NCBI GenBank assembly: GCA_003024785.1
Contig: PUQB01000343.1
Span: forward strand, 176,689 to 240,688
Direction: 5' to 3'
DNA: 64,000 bases
DNA from: Selaginella tamariscina
Lineage: Eukaryota > Streptophyta > Lycopodiopsida > Selaginellales > Selaginellaceae
In this document: positions 33,741 through 46,078 of the stretch, in pieces
Layout of the letters: each line of letters opens with the position of its first letter
How positions within the stretch are numbered: position 1 is the stretch's first letter
Notes under the pieces: generated by a model
Told to the model about the DNA's origin: nothing
The model's database searches: none
What the model saw: only the letters and a program-made list of their open reading frames with translations
Program-made: the position numbers and the translations under genes

Positions 33741-34000
33741 ACATTTTATGAAATTTATCAAATTAAAAACTTTATTATTTATGTTATTTATTAAACATCA
33801 TGTTTTTTTCTTAATTGCATTATAATTTCTATTTAATCTCAAAATTGTCACAACAAATTGAATTTATATAATATAATATGTGTACGAAACTTTTCAATTT
33901 GACTGGTAAAAAACAATTTCTTAAATTGATTTATTTATTATATAATATATATGTACATTGAGACATATACATACAGATTTATGGGTAGTGACAATGCTAT
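33741..34000 (+). repeat. Orphan copy of the expansin 5' flank
   Basis: Aligns by eye with 27590-27870 up to the start codon: ACAGATTTATGGGTAGTGACAATGCT against ACAGATCTATGGGGAGACAATGCT. Only the start of exon 1 remains before Copia-like sequence takes over near 34000-34050. Confidence 0.65.
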
Positions 34001-34049
34001 TAAAGGGCTAGGGTTGTGCTGCATGGACTATAGAGTATTCAGGCATGGA

Positions 34050-36660
34050 TTAAGGAGTGTACATAGATATATATCACAACAATGAGTGGGTACCTCAATA
34101 ATATATTTACTCCTTTGTATTTTATCGTAATATCGGAATCAAGTTGTTTATTGTTGCACAATGCAGCATACAACCCACATTATATACATGAAAGGAATAT
34201 ACTTTTGAATCATTTAAGGAGCATTTAAATATCCACTTGTGATGTACTCGATCGGATGAGACAACAGTAATTGCAATTATCACATGCTCTCTTTCACAAT
34301 TTGAACACATATCTATGGTTCAACGGTCCATATCTCTTTCATGCTGTGAGATTTCACCTTTAAAGACCAACTTACCAAAGATGAAAGGATCTATCATCTC
34401 ATTAGCTCATCTATATATTTGATAAGTGCCATCACTATCGTTTCATTGTGAATTACAGCTATCTTTTATATCTAGTTGCTTTGCATGTGTGTAGATAGAC
34501 ATAGAAAGTTTGCTTCATTTTTATAACCATTTAAAGTTATCACAAAATTTTTCTATTTGAAAACTCTCTACTCTTTATTTTGTTATATGGGGTTTCTGAG
34601 GATAATAAGCTTATGCATGATAATGTACACACCTGATTTGCTACTATGCAATGTAAACTAAGTGTTAAGAAAGATCTTTAGGAAGTTACTAAGGCCTCGT
34701 CCAAACACCTACTAAACGAACTTCAAGAATGTGTAACTAAGAGGAATGTGAGGTACATTGTGAAACTCCAAAGGAATGTGAAATGTGAGGTACATAGTCA
34801 CCATGTTAATAAGTATAAGTTATTAGACTACCAGGCTTGGAATGTGATCATGAAAAGGCTTTATGATCAAGATAAAGCCATTGTTTCTAATAGTGTTTTT
34901 GTGATAAGAACATGGCAGGACTTAAGAGCATGTATGCCTAAATTACATGGCATCTCGATTAAATTTGTTAACCAAACTTAATTATGTTTGTTTAAAGAAA
35001 GGTAAGTCAATTCCAGACTATGTTAATTGAGTCACGGAATTAAGCTTGTTGCAATTGAATCATCTAAGACTTCTAAAGAATTACCAGAACATTTAAATCA
35101 TTGACTTGCCTAAACATTATAACCACGTTCAAGTTAGCTTCAAAAAATAACCCACTCTTGACCAAGTTGCAAAGGAGTTATAATAACATTAGGCTCTTAA
35201 CAAGGCTTGTTTACTAGGGCGAAGTTTGTTGAGAAGAATTCACAATTGGAACATCCTTTCTTACACAAAAGCGATTGGAAACCGAACTATCGAAGATCCT
35301 GAGAAGGAGTTTCGTTGTTATAATTTGTGATGGTATGAGACACATGACACAAGATTTTATGGTGTAACATGACATATATGGACCACAAAAATAATTTATT
35401 TTCACCCGAACGGATTGTAACGTATCTCATGTGCAAAAACAATCTAAAAGCGAAGCACATTGTATTAAATTTTAATTTAACAAATTTGGAGAAATAGTTT
35501 CCCACATTTATCTTAAGTATTTACTAAGCTTGATAGTTGTGATTGTGATCCTCAATCTTACTGGAGGTTAATTAATTGTGTTATTAATCATATGCCTCAT
35601 TTCATGACACACTTATAATACAAAATCTTTTAAACCATTGGGATTGCTAGTGTAGACGCACTAAGGATTCCAAATTTTAATTCAATACATATATATACTT
35701 TAAATATTGAATTTCACGAGGTTTTGTACATTTTGATTTAGATAAAAGTATAATGCTTATGAACAGACATAGGTTTTTATGTATGATTTGCATGTGATTA
35801 TGTAAAGATTAAGGTACTTACTAAGTTATTACTAATGCTTATAGAATTGATGATTCTAAGTGATAAATCCATACAAATTATGTTTGTTAATGTTAAAAAT
35901 GGTTTTATTTGCTTGTGGCATTTTCATTTAGGTCATATTAGTTTACTATGAGTTAAAAGAGTCACATGTTAAAAATGGTTTTATTTGCTTGTGGCATTTT
36001 CATTTAGGTCATGCTAGTTTAGTTAAAAGAGTCACATGTTAAAAATGGTTTTATTTACTTGTGGCATTTTATTTAGGTCATGCTAATTTACTATGAGTTA
36101 AAAAAGTCACATCATTGTATCTGATTTGATTTTTTTAAACTTATCTTTAAAGAAATTAATATGTGATGGTTGCACATTTGAAAGATGATTAAGAAACATT
36201 TACTTAACATTTATTCGCATAGAACTTCACAAGATATTGTTGAGATTCCAGTATTCATTTATAGGTCACAAAAGGTTTTTTTTTATTAATTATAAATAAT
36301 TTTTCAAGATGTACTATTGTTAAGTTTTTTATTCATAAGTTAAATTTGCTTAATACATTTATTCTTTACTTAGTGAATTCTTTTGGTATAAAGCACTATT
36401 TAATTTTATACATAATAATCTTTATTTAATGAATTCTTCTGCTACTTTATATCAAGTTATAAATGCATCAAACAAATCTAACTTATTAACCAAAAACTTA
36501 ACGATGGTATATCTTGGAAAATCATTTACAATTAATAAAAGAACCTTTTGCTACCTATACATGGGACTGGAATCACACCATTTGCCCTTTCTCACAAGGA
36601 ATATAATATGTTCTATGAATATTGTGTATCTCAATAAAGTTCACAAAGTTCTTAAATAGA
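34050..36660 (+). mobile_element. Copia-type retrotransposon remnant, Copia-1
   Basis: The first about 400 bp (34050-34450) recurs inverted at 38470-39060 and looks like an LTR plus leader. A Gag piece (YKLLDYQAWNVIMKRLYDQDKAIV) lies at 34820-34890, a knuckle-like CYN...CDGMRHMTQ near 35320-35350, and a GAG-pre-integrase motif (LWHFHLGHISL) at about 35912-35945. A CDGCTFER zinc motif piece lies near 36160. No RT is left. Frames are broken throughout and edges are approximate. Confidence 0.65.
35893..36112 (+). repeat. Three tandem copies of the GAG-pre-integrase segment
   Basis: A unit of about 70 bp containing GTTAAAAATGGTTTTATTTG and TGTGGCATTTTCATTTAGG occurs three times in tandem within Copia-1, with small differences. 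One unit encodes the LWHxHLGH motif, so the array triplicates a conserved protein motif. Confidence 0.8.
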
Positions 36661-36669
36661 AATTTAAAT

Positions 36670-39060
36670 CCACTATTTCATTTTATACATAATAATTTTG
36701 TTTAATAAATTTTTTGTTACTTTATACTAGGCTATAAATGCATCAAGCAAATCTAACTTATTTATCTTGAAAAATCGTCTATAATTAATAAAAAGAACCT
36801 TGTATAAATGAAACTCAAACCTCAGTAATATTTAAGTGAAGTAACTATAAAACATATAAGGTTCTATGAGAAGAAATTTTAGGTAAATGTTTCTTAACCA
36901 TCTTTTCAATGCATAATCATCACATATTAATTTCCTTAAATTTGTCTTTAGTAATATTAAATTAGAAACAATGTATATCACTCTTTTTAACTCGTGATAA
37001 ATTAACATGGCCCAAACGAAAATGTTACAACTAAAGAAAAATATCTTTAACACTAACAAACATAGTTCGTATGACCAATTTTATGAGCTTTAGTAATAAC
37101 TTAGTAAGTACCTTAATCTTTACATAATCACAAGCAAATCATAAATAAATCCTATGTTTATTAGTTAATTCACAAACATTAGTCTTTTAATTAATTCAAA
37201 ATGTACAAAACCTAATAAAGCTCAATATTTAAAGTATGTTAGTTAATTCACAAACATTAGTCTTTTAAATAATTCAGAACGTACAAAACCTGGTAAAGCT
37301 CAATATTTAAAGTATATATATATACTTAATTAAATGTACAATCCTTAATGTGTCTCTACTAGCAATCCCAATGGTTTTAAAAAGATCCTGTAGTACAAAA
37401 TTAGTAAAGTATGTATGATTAGTGATACAATTATCTAACCACCAATAAGATTGAAGATCACAACCACAACTAACAAAGTTAGTAAATACTCAAGATAAAC
37501 ACATGGAAATTACTCTTTCAAATTTGTGAAGTTGAGATTCAGTAAAATGTGTTTTAACTTTAAATTGTTTACACACATGAGGTAAGTTACAATCTATTTT
37601 AGTAAAACAAATCTCGTGGTCCACGTATATTGTTTTGCTACAAACAATCTTATGCCATGTGTCCCGTACCATCATAATTATAACAACAAAACCCCTTATC
37701 ACGATTTCTGACAATTCAATCTCCAAAAAATGCTATTTCTAATTGTGAGTTTTCCTTAACAAACTTCGCCCTAGTAACACAAGCTTGTCAAGAGCCTCAT
37801 ATTGTTTGCAACTTGGTTAAGAGTGGGTTGTTCTTTGAAGTTAGCTCAAATGTAATCATAACGTTTAAACAAATCAATGATTAAATGTTTTGCCAGTTCT
37901 TTAGAAGTCTCAGACGATTCAATGACAACAAGCTTAATTCCAATCATTTTGACTTAATTGACATAATCTGAAATTGATTCACCTTCTTCAAACAAACATA
38001 ATTAAGTTTGGTTAATAAATGTAATCAAAATGCCCATGTAACTTGGGCATACATGTTCTTTAAGTCCTGTCGTGCTCTTATCATAGAAACACTGTTAGAA
38101 ACAATGGCTCGGTCTTTATGATGAAGCCTTTTCATGATACATTTGAAGCGTGGTAGTTTAATAACTTATACTTAGTAATTTAGCGACTATGTACCTCACA
38201 TTTCTATGGAGTTGCATGTTCAAGAAGTTTGTCGAAGATGCTTGGATGAGGTCCTCAGTAACTTTCCAAAGATCTTTCTTGGCACTTAACTTACATGCAT
38301 AGTAGCAAATTAGGTGTATGCATTATCATGTGTAATCTTATTGTCCATACTATAAAATAAAGAAAACATAGAGTAGGGAGTTTCATTTTTGTGATAACTT
38401 AAATGATAATGCTGAAGTAACTTTCTAATATAAGAATCTGTATATTTATTTACATTCATGCAAAGCAACTAAATATAAAAGATAGATGTAGTTCATAATG
38501 AAACCCTAGTGATGGCACTTATTAAATATATAAATAATTTAGTGATGTTGTAACCAAACGTGTTAGACAAATAGATTCTTTCGTCTTTGGTATGCATTTG
38601 TCTAAGCTGGTCAGAATACTTACTAAGGGTGAAATATCCCAGCATGCAAGAGATGGGTACGGCCGAACCATAAATATATGTCAAAACTATGGAAGAGAGT
38701 GTGTGATCGTTGCAATTGCTGCTGTTTGTATTAATCTGGTATACCACCACCCCGGCAGCCACAGGCACGAGCGGATTCACCCCGGAAGTGTAGATGAAGG
38801 CCATCTTTGTTGTTTGGGCTCGTGGGCGCCAGTGCGAATGCGACTCCCCCCCCCCCCCAAGTGGATATTTGAACACTCAAATGATTGAGAAGTATATTTC
38901 CTTCATATGGTAAGTATAGAAAATATGGAGGTGTATAGTGTGCGTTGTATGCTACATTGTGCAGCGGCTCCGATATCATGATAAAATACAAAGTAGTGAG
39001 AGATATACCACTTAGTACCCACTGACTCATCGTTGTGATATATATCTATGTACGCTTCTT
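36670..39060 (-). mobile_element. Copia-type remnant, Copia-2 (inverted relative to Copia-1)
   Basis: The reverse complement follows Copia-1 in order: the TACTTAGTAAGTACC...CTTTACATAATCAC block at 37090-37140, the CCATTGTTTCTAACAGTG phrase near 38085-38110 and the LTR-like end at 38470-39060. The two remnants stand tail to tail around 36660. A run of about 10 C lies near 38848. Confidence 0.6.
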
Positions 39061-39640
39061 AAACCATGCTTGAATGCAACGCAATTATGCTTGATTCAAT
39101 TTGAAAGTTCCAATCTTACAGGTCATTTTTAAATTTTCATTAATTGTTAAATTTATGACTATAAATATAATTTGATGCCATTATACAAACAAATTCATCA
39201 AATAGTTTTGATTTTTATTAATAGAAATATAAATTAAACTTTTAAATATACACAACGAACCTTATTAACATTAACCACTTGTACATTACGAAGCTTCTAA
39301 GTGACTTATCCACTTTTACGAATAATTTATTTTTATTAATTAATGTCATTAGTTAATACGACGACGTGTTTATTTTTTAAATTACCATTTTTTTTGTTTC
39401 AAAATGTTATATTTCAGATTTCATTTTTGAGATTCGTCATTTGTATTTGTTAAAACATTTTGCTCTTGCATTTACTTTCGAATTTGAATTCAAAATACAA
39501 AGAGTGTCATGATTTTGAATCGCCACAGATACAACCTGCCCCCTCGATTTCAAAGCCGATGTTTGTGATCAGTGAATGTGTATGTCCGAATCGTAAATCT
39601 ACCCAGTTGAATCGTACTCCAGGTCCTCCGATCGAGAGGA
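39061..39640 (+). repeat. Leader of module copy B
   Basis: AT-rich, no gene. It matches the other leaders, with AATCGTAAATCTACCCA near 39590 followed directly by the X copy. Confidence 0.6.
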
Positions 39641-40700
39641 TATCCATAGCGCTTAAGGAAGACGCCGGATACAAGGGGCATTTGGTCGAGTGCTCCCCAG
39701 GATGCTGATGCGTCTGGGGCTACTTAGACCTTCGTGGAGGTAAAGTTCATGTTTTATTGGTCATTTTTCCAATGCTTGGGTGCGCAGGAACAACCCATGA
39801 TGCCTGGTTTCTGAAGCACTACAAACTTCCGACGTTGGCCAATTCGGTTTCAGCTATGGTGAGCGCTTGAGGACTTATGGAACCCATGTCGTAGGTTGCA
39901 CGTCAGCCACCTGCTGCGGCAGTACTTGACAGCAAGATGCCGAACGTGACTTTGAACGTCACACTCCAGCCGCGTGGTCAGAGCCTGTTATCCGGATTGA
40001 CACTCTGATTATGGGGGAGTGGATTCTTGCTTGGCCTTAGGACAACTTCATTGCCAGGTGCAGTAGTTATCATCGAGGTAGCCGGAGCAATCATCCGGGT
40101 CCGAGGGGCTTTTACTCCGTATCTGCACATACACAGGTTCTTACAAAACCGTGATCACTTGGAGCTCTCCAAGGGCTTGGGTCGGGTTCTACAAGAAGCC
40201 GAGTCAACGGAGAGTTGCTCTATCCTACCATCAGCTGGCCGGACTTCATCAGAGATGAGCATATTCAGGGTGCATATTCGGTTAGTCAGTACTCACGCCC
40301 CAAGGTTCAGGCCAACCAGCAGAGGAGGGAGAATCTGCTGCTTTCTCCTTGCTACGTCCTGCTTCCAAACGCATCATGAAGTTTTGCCAGAGATACAGTC
40401 TAGACGTGCATCAGAAGTGGACGGTATGTACCTCTATAAGCAGCTGGACGGAAAGTGGGTACTCGACCAAAGCAGATGGGTGGAAGTGTTTGACAGCGCC
40501 GGACCCAGCACTTGTTGTTTGCCCCGGACGCTACTAGTTCGTTCAACATGTACCGCCTCTTGCTGGCCGACTGGGATGTTTGAAAGACTGCTGTCAATAC
40601 CTTGAGGTGCACTCGGCTCATCCGCACTACGTTCACGGAGACCTGCGTCTACAGAAATGCACAAATCTGCTGATAATCCATTTCATGGTGCAGAAAGATG
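39640..40700 (+). pseudogene. X copy B: decayed Crinkler-associated kinase-like gene
   Basis: Recognisable pieces, in different frames: GTTHDAWFLKHYKLP near 39786-39830, EVAGAIIRVRGA and FTPYLHIHRFLQNRDHLEL near 40070-40170, LYKQLDGKWVLDQSRWVEV near 40432-40490, and HPHYVHGD near 40615-40645. The GAFTPYL region has lost the FFDKPAHEP part through a small deletion. It lies 270 bp upstream of kinase B. Confidence 0.55.
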
Positions 40701-40729
40701 ACTAGTATCAAACATTGAAGAATTTGTAA

Positions 40730-40965
40730 AACGCGAGTAAAACACATTTGTATAGATTGTTCGAGCTTTATCAAATTAATAATTATCAATAATCTTAGAA
40801 AACTTTTAATAAGTTCCCCACGTTACCTTTAAGTTCCCCACGTTACCTTTAATCTTAAAGGTTTTATAAACGTTAAAAAGGTATATAAGTTTTTCCCATG
40901 TTACCTTTAATTTTAAAGGTTATAAAACAAATATTACACATCCCATTTCATTAGGTTTTTGCACA
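40730..40965 (+). promoter_or_regulatory. 5' flank of kinase copy B with short repeats
   Basis: The phrase AGTTCCCCACGTTACCTTTA occurs twice in tandem at about 40812-40850. A GGTATATAAG TATA-like box lies at about 40880-40889, and the ATG is at 40966. Copy D has the same box at 58166-58175. The CACGTTACC phrase contains an ACGT core; its role is unknown. Confidence 0.5.
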
Positions 40966-41900
40966 ATGGTGAGAATGAAGAGGACCCCTACAAGAGCGGA
41001 TATCCGGGCAGCAGCTAAAAGAAGGAAGCTCTCAAACATAGAAAGCCCACAATTAGAAAATCGGTATGAGATTGAGAAACGGATCGGTGGCGGATTCGAA
41101 GGACAAGTATTCGGTATGAGATTGAGAAACGGATCGGTGGCGGATTCGAAGGACAAGTATATAAAGTAAGAAGATACGTAGACGGTAAGAATTTTGCTTG
41201 CAAGACAGTCCTGTTAACTTCTGCCCACGGGATGAGGTGTTGTTTCTGAGAAAGCTGGCAAGCGAGGGCACAATAAAGCTGGAAGAAGTAATCCAAGACT
41301 GTGAGAGGGTAACTGCACATAATACTGGAATTATGTGCTTGTAGCTTACATGATAGAATTCAACAGCATGGTCCGTTATCGGAAAGAGAAGCAGCAAACT
41401 TAATACAGAGCGTTGGTTCAACCTTGCAGATGATGCATGAGAGAGACGTAGTACACAGAGACTTAAAGCCCGGGAACATACTGTTAACCTCGCATGTTCT
41501 TCCTTATCATGTTAAAGTTGCAGATTTCGGTCTTGCGAGCATCGTCTCGGATACAAACTTGCACGATGAAGCCGGAACTAGAAATTATATGGCTCCTGAA
41601 ATATGGAGAGGATGGTACAGTAAGGAAGTTGATATATGGTCTCTAGGGCTTGTCTTGTACGAGTGTTTATCTGGTGAGATCCCTCTACACCACTTAACCA
41701 AGGACGATATTCGCAATAAATTCGGTAGTTGGAATGATATTCTGCCGAGTGAACTCGACTGGTCCAACATCTCCAGTGAGGCTAAAGAGTTTATACTCGA
41801 CATGGCAAACATGGATATAGAAAAGAGACTTACAGCAGCGCAAGTGTTGACACACCCGTGGATTTTACATCATACGAAGAAAGACCCAATTAGCAATTAA
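40966..41900 (+). pseudogene. Ser/Thr protein kinase, copy B (broken)
   Basis: It starts MVRMKRTPTRADIRAAAKRR. A 50-bp tandem duplication in the glycine loop and a shorter A-run near 41385 break the frame. The C-terminal half is open from 41424 to 41900 and keeps [46 protein letters not shown]-type sequence and ILHHTKKDPISN at the end. It is the best guide to the family's C-terminal lobe. The expansin of copy B converges from the right. Confidence 0.88.
41061..41160 (+). repeat. 50-bp perfect tandem duplication in kinase B
   Basis: The unit starting TCGGTATGAGATTGAG at 41061 is repeated exactly at 41111. It duplicates the glycine-loop codons. Fifty is not a multiple of three, so the frame is lost. 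The other kinase copies have one unit. Confidence 0.95.
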
Positions 41901-42099
41901 ACTGAATCATTGTAATCATGTAGTACCTTCATATTAACGAAATAATGTTTGCAAATTAACCCTCAAGTTTGATAAATTGTCTCTGTATTCGTATCCAATA
42001 AATTGTCTCTGTATTCGTATCCAATTAAGTACAGTGAACTAATTAATCACTTAAACCGATATTTCAAACTCTTCAACTAAGCGTGCACTCCTCCTCTCC

Positions 42100-43862
42100 T
42101 TACATACTGTTGCGTGAACTCTGAACTTGGTCCACTTATAAGTTAATTCATGCACACACACGCACACACACACACACACATATCTGTGTGTGTCTGAAAA
42201 CCATACCTTTGAGCTTGGTATTTCTAGGAATGCGAACGGTGGGACAGTGGCGGAATTGGTGATTGGTCTCGAGCTTGCTCGTTCCTCAACTATTTCATGT
42301 GTGTGTGCCTATATTAAATAAATATATATAGGCACACACATAACTATGTTAAAGTGATTTATCTATTTCATTTATATCTTGATATTACTTTGACAGAGAG
42401 ATGCTAACATTTATACTTTTTATATAGATAATAAAATCATACTTTCTAAGTTTTTATATTTTTAGTTTTAATAGGAATAAAACAAAACTTCAAGATATAA
42501 TTAATATTTTAAATACCAAAACAATAATAATTGAAATGCTTACAAGAACGGGAGGAGGAGCTGCACTGTCTACTGAATAGTAATGATTGGGATATCATAA
42601 GTCTGGAAATTAATATTTGATGTGTAAGTCATGTTTGGCGACCAGTCCGAAGGTATGACATTGATTGCAATAAGTGTTTGTTTTGCGATTGTTGTTACTC
42701 TCATCGAGAAGGGAGCTTGCAATGCGTTTGCGCCGTTCTGGCACCACTTTGCTCCCCCATATCCGATTCATTGCTTGCCACTCCAGATCCAGCCTGCATA
42801 CACGAATGCTTGTAACTATGTGTGCGTGCGTGCGTGCGTGTGTGTGTGGTGTGTGTGAGAGAGAGAGAGAGAGAGAGAGGTCTCATTATACAATTAGAAG
42901 AAAAATGCTTCAGACCTGTGTGTGTAAGTACATATAAAAGTTTCAATATGAAACCGAATTAAGCAAACTTCTTTAGACGTGTGTGTGACTAGTCTCAAAC
43001 ACACACACACACACAAAACTACATGTAAACGTATCACACTAAAACCCAACTCAGTGTGTCTGAAATGTTCCTGTGTGAATGCAAGCATAAACATGCGCAT
43101 GTAAAACACACACACACACAACATGTGTGTAGTGATCTCTTATCTCTGCTCTTCTTGATTCATAAGATAGTGTAACGTATATATATATAGCGTTCTCTCT
43201 CTCTCTCTATAACAATTAGATCACCTGCTCTGTCTTCATAACGAACAAGCACAGATAACCAGAATGATGAGGAGCCTTGATTAACTTGGAAGGCGATTCC
43301 TTGCTTATAATCACAGTTTATCCTGCACACAGCACACAGCACACTACGTTAGAACTTCATATTTCTTTACACACACACACCTTTCGTCGTATAAAACTTG
43401 AATGACACCAGAACCAAGTAACTGGGGAGTCATTCCTGAGCTCGCAAGCTTCCCAAAAGCAGTCCCACTTATATCAAAATGTACTCTTCCATTGGAGCAG
43501 TATCCACCTGGGCATTCATCTGTAATTGTCACAGCAATAGGCATCTCCAAACGCAGCCACTTGAGCTGCATATACGTACATATTCACACATATATATATC
43601 TTAGAGAAAGAGAGAGATGGGGTACCAGCCACATCCCTTGCCATAACCCCTCCTGAAACCAAGGATCAGCCTCTTGTTACAATGCACATTTCAACTCTCT
43701 CTCTCCCTTTCTCTCGCCCTCTCTCTTTCTCACACACACATGAGCGTGCTTACCATCTGTTCCTGCACATTTGGACAGCCATACCAAGTTGCACTTTCTA
43801 TCTCCCAACACTGAACCCTCTAAACACGAAAACCGCAAGAAAAGAAAAAACACTTGGTACAC
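42100..43862 (-). pseudogene. Beta-expansin, copy B (broken)
   Basis: The exon order of copy A is followed leftward. Exon 1 (to 43754) has lost its ATG and holds an in-frame stop and a 1-nt loss. Exon 2 near 43625-43665 lacks its middle. Exon 3 (to about 43375) keeps [17 protein letters not shown]. Exon 4 lies near 43320-43225 and exon 5 near 42790-42560. Exon 6 is absent, exon 7 lies near 42205-42300, and exon 8 ends at 42100. Introns keep (GT)n/(CA)n tracts. Confidence 0.88.
42823..42880. repeat. (GT)n-(GA)n microsatellite in expansin B
   Basis: TGCG/TG repeats followed by a GA repeat at about 42857-42878. It is the counterpart of the CA tract before exon 5 in copy A. Confidence 0.85.
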
Positions 43863-43984
43863 AACCAACTCTGGTACGTCGATCGATTCTGTAAATACAC
43901 AGCCCCATACACAATGGGCAATGTTTTTAGTCATCGTTACGATTCTCGTACATTCTTTCACAATTCAAATCTTTCGTTCAACCA

Positions 43985-44716
43985 CCACATTATGTCCTTT
44001 CTCATAAGCAATAGAATATGTTCAAAGAATACCGTGTATTTAAAGAAAGTTCACAAAGTTCTTACTATTTAATTTTATACATAACAATCTTCACTTAAGT
44101 GTTTTCTTAAATGACCCAAATGAAAATGTCATAAACAAATAAAATCATCTTTAACACTAACAAATATAACTTGAATGGATTTTGCATATAAATCACCTCT
44201 TCTACAAGCATTAATAATAATTTAGTAAGTACCTTAATCTTTACATAATCACAAGCAAATCATACATAAAAATCTATACTGTATGGATTTTACATATAAA
44301 TCACCGATCTACAAGCATTAATAATAATTTAGTAAGTACCTTAATCTTTACATAATCACAAGCAAATCATACATAAAAATCTACATTTATTCACAGACAT
44401 TAGACTTTTAGTTAAATTAGAAATATTAAAACCTAATGAAGCTCAATATTTAAAATAATATATATGTAAAACTTACAATATTTAATGCGTCTCCACTGGC
44501 AGTCCTAATAGTTTGAGAAAGATCTTGTAATACAAAATTGATAAGTATGTTTAAAACGAATTATATGGTTAATAATATAATTATTTAACCACCAATCAAA
44601 TTGAGGATCACAACCACAATTAACAAAACTGACAAATACGAGATAAAAACGGAAATTATTTTTTCAAATTTGTCGAGTTGAGATTCAATATTATATGCTT
44701 TGCCTTTAAATTATTT
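43985..44716 (-). mobile_element. Copia remnant, left part (interrupted by element 2 copy)
   Basis: 43985-44085 matches the tail of Copia-1 in plus orientation. 44095-44716 matches Copia-2 (36830-37560) in minus orientation. A unit of about 110 bp (CATATAAATCACC...CTACAAGCATTAATAATAATTTAG) is duplicated in tandem at about 44187-44400. The sequence stops at 44716 and continues, with a gap relative to Copia-2, at 50258. Confidence 0.6.
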
Positions 44717-44729
44717 CCATATCCCCAAC

Positions 44730-45810
44730 CTGATACTCTACATCACGCCGATGCTTATCGTACTGCTGACGATACCTTTCCATGTGCTACAGCCATCGCT
44801 TGACGAGCAACTTCCCATGTCCGATATAATTGTCCCATTAACTCTGCTACAATGGAACTCAATTACTATCGTCTTTTGGTAATACATACTCTGAGGAATA
44901 CCATCCTTATTCCCAGTTAACACTTCCATGGGCTACATTCGATTGCAGTGTGTTCAAGTTATTGTAACATATCTCAGCCATATCCAAGTGTTCAGCCCAA
45001 TCAAGTTGATCACCTTGAACATAGCATCTGAGATAGTCCTCGACTTGTCGGTTCACTCTCTCCGTTTGACCATCATTTGGATGGTAAGCGTACTGAACTT
45101 CAGCATCGTACCAAACTGCTTAAAACGTCCCCCAAAACTTCCCGTAAACCGAGGATCCGATCTGAGATCATGGTTTCCGGTAGTCCGCGCACTCTTATGA
45201 CTTCGTGGAAGAACAACTTGCTGCTTGAATTGCATTCACTGTCTCTACAGTTGGAATGAAATGAGCAACCTTTGAAAACCGATCGACTACCACCATGAGC
45301 ATTAAAACCACAAGATTTTGGCAATCCCATGATAAAGTCCAAAGTAACACTTTGAAATGGCCGCTCTGGAATCGGTATACACTGCAACTTCCCAGCTCTT
45401 TTGATCGGCTCTTTACTTGTTGACATGTGGGGCATGTCTTGACATACTTGGCAACATCATCTATCATACCCGGCCAATAGAATCCCTGTTTCAACAAAGC
45501 CAACGTCTTATGCCTTCCACCATGTCCTGCCAAAGGAACGTCGTGATGCTCTCTTAACAGCCTCTCCCTCCATGTCCCTTCTGGAACATAGAGTCTCTTT
45601 TCTTTATAATAAAGAACTCCATCTCGTACGCAAAATGGCCTGTTTGAGTGCATCCATTCGACTTTCTATTCCTGCTGGAATATTACCATCTCTTCGTAAT
45701 TGATGAACTTGTTTCCTCTTTGCCACCAGGCTCAAAGCCTCCTTAGCAAACTTGTCCTGAGGATACGCCGTCACAAATTCATCCACCAAAGTTGACACGG
45801 GTGCTGACAT
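44730..45810 (-). pseudogene. Integrase remnant, element 2 second copy
   Basis: The zinc module (HHDVPLAGHGGRH, CPTCQQVKS) lies at about 45440-45570 and the first Asp region VTLLWTLSW/LDFIMGLPKS near 45340 is split by shifts. MISDR near 45155-45170 marks the second Asp. It has more small deletions than the same region of element 2. The catalytic Glu region is broken near 45070. Confidence 0.88.
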
Positions 45811-46078
45811 AATCGAAGATGACCCTTTCTACTGAGTGCATCAGCTACCACATTGTCCTTTCCCGCTTATGTTGATTTCAGGCTGAAATCGTGCCAACTT
45901 CTGCTGCCATCTAGCATACTTGGTGATAGCTTCGGCTGCGTTTCAAAATACCTTAGAGTTACACTATCTGTCCAAACCACAGTGCCATGACTTGGAAGAT
46001 AATGACGCCAATACTCCAAGGAAGCAACAATAGCATACATCTCCTTTTCGTGAGTAGGCCATCGAGTTTGCGCGGCAT

